NCBI GenBank assembly: GCA_964631865.1
Contig: CAZWAK010000020.1
Coordinates: 7,662-71,661 of the forward strand
Origin: JAFDVL01 sp964631865
Lineage (GTDB): Bacteria; Acidobacteriota; Blastocatellia; RBC074
Direction of reading: 5' to 3'
Length of the DNA stretch: 64,000 nt
Position numbers and translations under genes: made by a program. The number at the start of each line of letters is the position of its first letter. Position 1 is the stretch's first letter. Positions 61,012 to 64,000 of this stretch are shown one piece after another. The notes under the pieces were generated by a model that was given only the letters and a program-made list of their open reading frames with translations, did not search any database and was not told where the DNA came from.

Positions 61012-61830
61012 TCAATGATTGACCTTTTTCCCCAGGTTTTCGCGCGCTTTCATGGCGGATGAAAAGGCGTCGTCAGCTTTCTTTTGCGTGGCTTCCAGGG
61101 CGAAGGAATGCCAACTGAACTTGGCGTCTTTGAGCATCCCCTGCGCCGCGTTGACTTGCAGCCGTTCGGGGCCAACCGACAAACGTTTCATTTCCGCTTC
61201 GCGCAACAAACTCGTCGCCCAACCCACCGCAACATCGGCGCGATTCAGCGATTGCATCACGGCTTCGGCTTTGTCGCGGATGTCCGGGCGCGGCGGCAAT
61301 GCACCATTCACGGTGTCGTGGCAGTACGCGCACAACGTGGCGGTTTGCTGCGGCGACAACACGACTTCCGATGCCATGTGCGCGTGGCAATTCGAGCAAC
61401 TCGGGCCCAAGCCCGTTGTCTTCAGGTTTTGATAATGCTTGCTTTCGACGAAGGTGTTGACGATGCCTTGATGACACGACTGACAGGTCGTGGGCAAATT
61501 GCGAAAATGAATTTTGCTGTCGGGGTTGTTGTAAGGAGCAATGCCGACATGCGCTTTGGCTTTGTCTGCCGTGCTCGGATCGCCGCCGTGACATTTCTCG
61601 CACGAAACGCCCACGTCTTTATGCGCCGAGTCGTGCCATTCGAAATAGCGATTGCTCAACGCGATGGGCTGCGTGATCTGCGCGTGACACGTCACGCAGT
61701 TGTTGCTGCTGTAATTCGTGTCCCCCTTTTGCGGCGGAACAGTAGAGAAATTGTTCTGTGCCCACACCACCGAAAACAACGCCAGCATAACCACACAACA
61801 AATTGTTTTGAGCCAACGGATGCTTTTCAT
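61012..61830 (-). CDS. Pentahaem c-type cytochrome (paralogue 2)
   Basis: This 272-residue exported protein has a signal peptide (about 1-24, MKSIRWLKTICCVVMLALFS) and five CxxCH sites: CVTCH, CEKCH, CQSCH, CSNCH, CAYCH. Motifs shared with 52550 are YFEWHDSAHKD, CEKCHGGDP, TFVESKHYQNL and the WHSFALE histidine in the helical C-terminus. The start at 61830 has an AAGGAG site. It is followed in the same operon by a small membrane protein. A third paralogue lies 173 bp upstream. The likely role is periplasmic electron transfer. Confidence 0.92.
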   Translation of the reverse strand: MKSIRWLKTICCVVMLALFSVVWAQNNFSTVPPQKGDTNYSSNNCVTCHAQITQPIALSNRYFEWHDSAHKDVGVSCEKCHGGDPSTADKAKAHVGIAPYNNPDSKIHFRNLPTTCQSCHQGIVNTFVESKHYQNLKTTGLGPSCSNCHAHMASEVVLSPQQTATLCAYCHDTVNGALPPRPDIRDKAEAVMQSLNRADVAVGWATSLLREAEMKRLSVGPERLQVNAAQGMLKDAKFSWHSFALEATQKKADDAFSSAMKARENLGKKVNH

Positions 61831-62003
61831 ACTCAACGCTTCTCCTTTCCTTGTTTTTTTATGAGCAACGGATATGCCAAGCGACAGAACGCATTTGTCT
61901 GCGCATCGCGCGCCTGGCATTGCGAAAAGCTGCGCAGCACGGGCGGGAAATCACGCGCGACGAGGCATCAAGTGCGCAGAACTACGGCGGCGCGCGTAGG
62001 CTT

Positions 62004-62822
62004 TTATTCCGGCAACCGTTTCCAAATGCCGTCCTTCACTTCAGTAGCTTGACGAAAAACTTCATCGGCGGCGCGGCGCGAATCTGTCAAATTGAAGGCG
62101 TGCCATTGCCGCTTCGCTTCTTTGAGCGATTGGTCGAACTGCCTGAGTCGTGCCTCTTCGGCCTTGAACGAAAGCTTTTTGCGCTGACCTTCGCGCATCA
62201 ACTCGCGCGCCCATTCGACAATGCCATCGGCGCGACTGAACGCGGCAATCGTTGCTCCGGCCTGCGTGGGAACTTGCGTGTATTCTGCGGCCACGCCGCC
62301 GCCCGTGTGACATTTCGCACAGAGCGCCGCTGCGTCAGGCGGCCACGTAATCACAGACGTGGCCATGTGATGATGACAGTTCGTACAACTCGGAGCGGCG
62401 CTGGACTCTTGCAGCTTTTGATAGTGCTTGCTTTTGACGAAAGCGTTCACAACGCCCTGATGACAGGCGCTGCACGTGGTCGGCAAATTCTGCGGATGCA
62501 ATTTGCTTTGCGCGAACGTGGGCGCTAACACGCCGGCGTGCGCCGTCGTGAGGCTTTTCGCCGTCGGATCGCCGCCGTGACATTGCTCACAACCGACGCC
62601 GCGTTTCTCATGCACCGAGTTGCGCCATTCATAAAAATGCGCGCTCACGCCCACCGGTTCGAGCAAGCTCGCGTGACAAACGACGCAGTTGTTTGCACGG
62701 TACGCCGACGGCACAGTGCTCTGGCTTTTTTTCTGCGCCGCCGATTTTTGCGCCGCTGCCAACACGGACAGCAAGCTGATCACGCCGAAGAAAAGCACAC
62801 AGCCAAGTTTGATCTTTCGCAT
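62004..62822 (-). CDS. Pentahaem c-type cytochrome (paralogue 3)
   Basis: This 272-residue pentahaem protein has a signal peptide (about 1-24, MRKIKLGCVLFFGVISLLSV) and CVVCH, CEQCH, CSACH, CTNCH and CAKCH. It shares CEQCHGGDP, AFVKSKHYQKL and the WHAFNL histidine, but has EWRNS where the others have EWHxS. The start at 62822 has an AAGGAG site. The second gap before CEQCHGGDP is conserved in all three. It is divergent from the universal-stress protein gene. The three paralogues probably arose by duplication within this island. Confidence 0.91.
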   Translation of the reverse strand: MRKIKLGCVLFFGVISLLSVLAAAQKSAAQKKSQSTVPSAYRANNCVVCHASLLEPVGVSAHFYEWRNSVHEKRGVGCEQCHGGDPTAKSLTTAHAGVLAPTFAQSKLHPQNLPTTCSACHQGVVNAFVKSKHYQKLQESSAAPSCTNCHHHMATSVITWPPDAAALCAKCHTGGGVAAEYTQVPTQAGATIAAFSRADGIVEWARELMREGQRKKLSFKAEEARLRQFDQSLKEAKRQWHAFNLTDSRRAADEVFRQATEVKDGIWKRLPE

Positions 62823-63002
62823 AACGACTCCTTGGGGCAGTTTGAATTTTTCCCCATAGCAGCAAAGCCCATGCCACAACGTTCTTTGCGCAAAGTTGCG
62901 CAGTCGGCGCGAGAAATCCCACAGTTTTCGCGGCCCGGGCGCAAGGAACACGACTTGCTGCACAACAAAGCAGCGAGTTCTGGCCCTGAGAAAAGGAGCG
63001 AT

Positions 63003-63941
63003 ATGACCTTCATCGAAACTACCTTGAGTGCGCATCTGCAATATTCTGTGACATCATCGCAGCTTGCGTGGAGCCGCGTTTTTCATCCGACCGATTTTTC
63101 CGACACGAGCGCCGTTGCCTTTGCTCACGCGCTGAAATTCGCCACGCTGGAACACGGACGGCTAACCATACTGCACACAGAAAAAGACGCCGAGGAGCGG
63201 CATTGGAGCGAGTTTCCGCGCGTGCGTCAGACGTTGGAGCGTTGGAACATTTTGCCGCCGAAGGCCACCAAAGAAGCCTTCGCCGAGATTGGTTTGCAGG
63301 TCGAAAAAATTTCCGCGACGAGCAAAAACACGGAAGAAGCCCTTCTGCATTACCTGCACAAACATCCGCATGATTTGATTGTGTTGGCGACGCATCAATA
63401 TCACGGGCTGGAACGCTTGACGCACAAAACGATTGCCGAATCGGTGGCGCGGCGTTCCGGCGAGATGACGTTGTTTATTCCCGATGGCGTGGACGGTTTC
63501 GTGTCGCTCGCGGACGGTTCAGTCAAGCTGAAACATATTTTGATTCCAGTGGATCACACGCCCCATCCGCAAATTGCGCTGGACGCGGCGGCTTCGCTTG
63601 CGGCGCTGCTGGGTTGTGCCGACGTGCTGTTCACTGTGTTGCACATTGGGCCATCGCGTAGCTTCCCAGCGGTCAAAACGTATCCGGGCGAGCATTGGAA
63701 GTGGGAGGCGACATTGGAATATGGCGACCTCGAAGAACAGATTTTGCGCGCGGCGGAAAGCGGCCAGGCGGATTTGATTGTGATGGCCACCGAAGGGCAT
63801 CACGGCTTCCTCGATGCCTTGCGCGGCAGCACGACCGAACGCATCGTGCGCGCGGCGGATTGTCCTGTGCTGGCCGTGCCAGTGCCGGAAACCCCATCCA
63901 ACTCCTTGCAGGAAGTTCCTGCTTGGTCGTCTGCGGAATAA
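63003..63941 (+). CDS. Tandem universal stress protein (two UspA domains)
   Basis: This 312-residue cytoplasmic protein has two UspA-like domains. The first begins WSRVFHPTDFSDTSAVAFAHAL. The second begins LKHILIPVDHTPHPQIALDAAASL and ends with the ATP-loop-like VMATEGHHGFLDALRGSTTERIVRAADCPVLAVP. The G-x2-G-x9-G-S/T motif in the second domain suggests nucleotide binding. The first domain has lost it. The ATG at 63003 has an AAGGAG site. It is divergent from the pentahaem gene, so it may be induced with the redox island. Confidence 0.92.
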   Translation: MTFIETTLSAHLQYSVTSSQLAWSRVFHPTDFSDTSAVAFAHALKFATLEHGRLTILHTEKDAEERHWSEFPRVRQTLERWNILPPKATKEAFAEIGLQVEKISATSKNTEEALLHYLHKHPHDLIVLATHQYHGLERLTHKTIAESVARRSGEMTLFIPDGVDGFVSLADGSVKLKHILIPVDHTPHPQIALDAAASLAALLGCADVLFTVLHIGPSRSFPAVKTYPGEHWKWEATLEYGDLEEQILRAAESGQADLIVMATEGHHGFLDALRGSTTERIVRAADCPVLAVPVPETPSNSLQEVPAWSSAE

Positions 63942-63985
63942 TCAACGGAGGCGAGCAGTCTCCCCTGAACCGATGAAAATGCGAG

Positions 63986-64000
63986 GTAACGCGATTTGGC
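63986..64000. repeat. REP-like palindrome, cut by the window end
   Basis: GTAACGCGATTTGGC matches the left half of the palindrome seen at 29706-29730 and continues beyond the window. Confidence 0.7.

Overview
The window looks like chromosomal DNA (roughly 55% GC) from a Gram-negative, probably acidobacterial (Blastocatellia-like) bacterium. This is an inference from gene content: a 1199-residue Oar-type TonB-dependent receptor with a carboxypeptidase-regulatory-like N-terminus, a DUF4388/J-domain/TPR protein, MacB-like permease pairs, many Tat- and Sec-exported enzymes, multihaem cytochromes, and numerous short inverted repeats between genes. No rRNA, tRNA, prophage, transposase or CRISPR array was seen.

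Layout. 0-2 kb: an ECF sigma factor (cut by the window edge), its anti-sigma factor and an exported adhesin-like protein. 2-7 kb: a large TPR protein, a DUF6702 protein, and a small operon with a ferritin-like protein. 7-13 kb: a Tat-exported TIM-barrel protein, an Asp-box (sialidase-like) protein, a probable selenoprotein of the GrdB/PrdB family with an in-frame UGA, a metallophosphoesterase and type 2 IPP isomerase. 13-17.5 kb: myo-inositol oxygenase, two FtsX/MacB permeases and an HD-GYP response regulator. 18-31 kb: a ferredoxin, an ABC exporter pair, a phosphoesterase, a secernin-like hydrolase, an RNB ribonuclease, glycogen phosphorylase, the DUF4388/J/TPR protein and a second HD-GYP protein.

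31-43 kb: a histidine kinase followed by a lipoate-centred cluster: dihydrolipoamide dehydrogenase, a 2-oxoacid dehydrogenase E2 with two lipoyl domains, LipB and LipA. It is interrupted by an AT-richer protease pair and two dicarboxylate/amino-acid symporters. 43-52 kb: the TonB-dependent receptor, a Gfo/Idh/MocA oxidoreductase, an S23-type four-helix-bundle protein embedded between heptameric repeats, and a second ECF sigma factor.

52-64 kb is the most striking part, a redox island. A tightly spaced operon encodes a pentahaem cytochrome c, a decahaem MtrA/DmsE-like cytochrome, an outer-membrane beta-barrel (MtrB/PioB-like by context), a monohaem cytochrome c, a Rieske protein and a cytochrome b fused to a cytochrome c domain. 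Together these could take electrons from quinol across the periplasm and outer membrane. Two Crp/Fnr-type operators 22 bp apart precede the operon, and a Crp/Fnr regulator with an N-terminal cysteine cluster lies at its far end. A hemerythrin protein, two more pentahaem cytochromes, a small membrane protein and a double universal-stress protein follow.

A second theme is repeats. At least eight families of imperfect inverted or tandem repeats fill the intergenic gaps. In several places the repeat supplies the stop codon of the neighbouring gene, and once it encodes most of a signal peptide.
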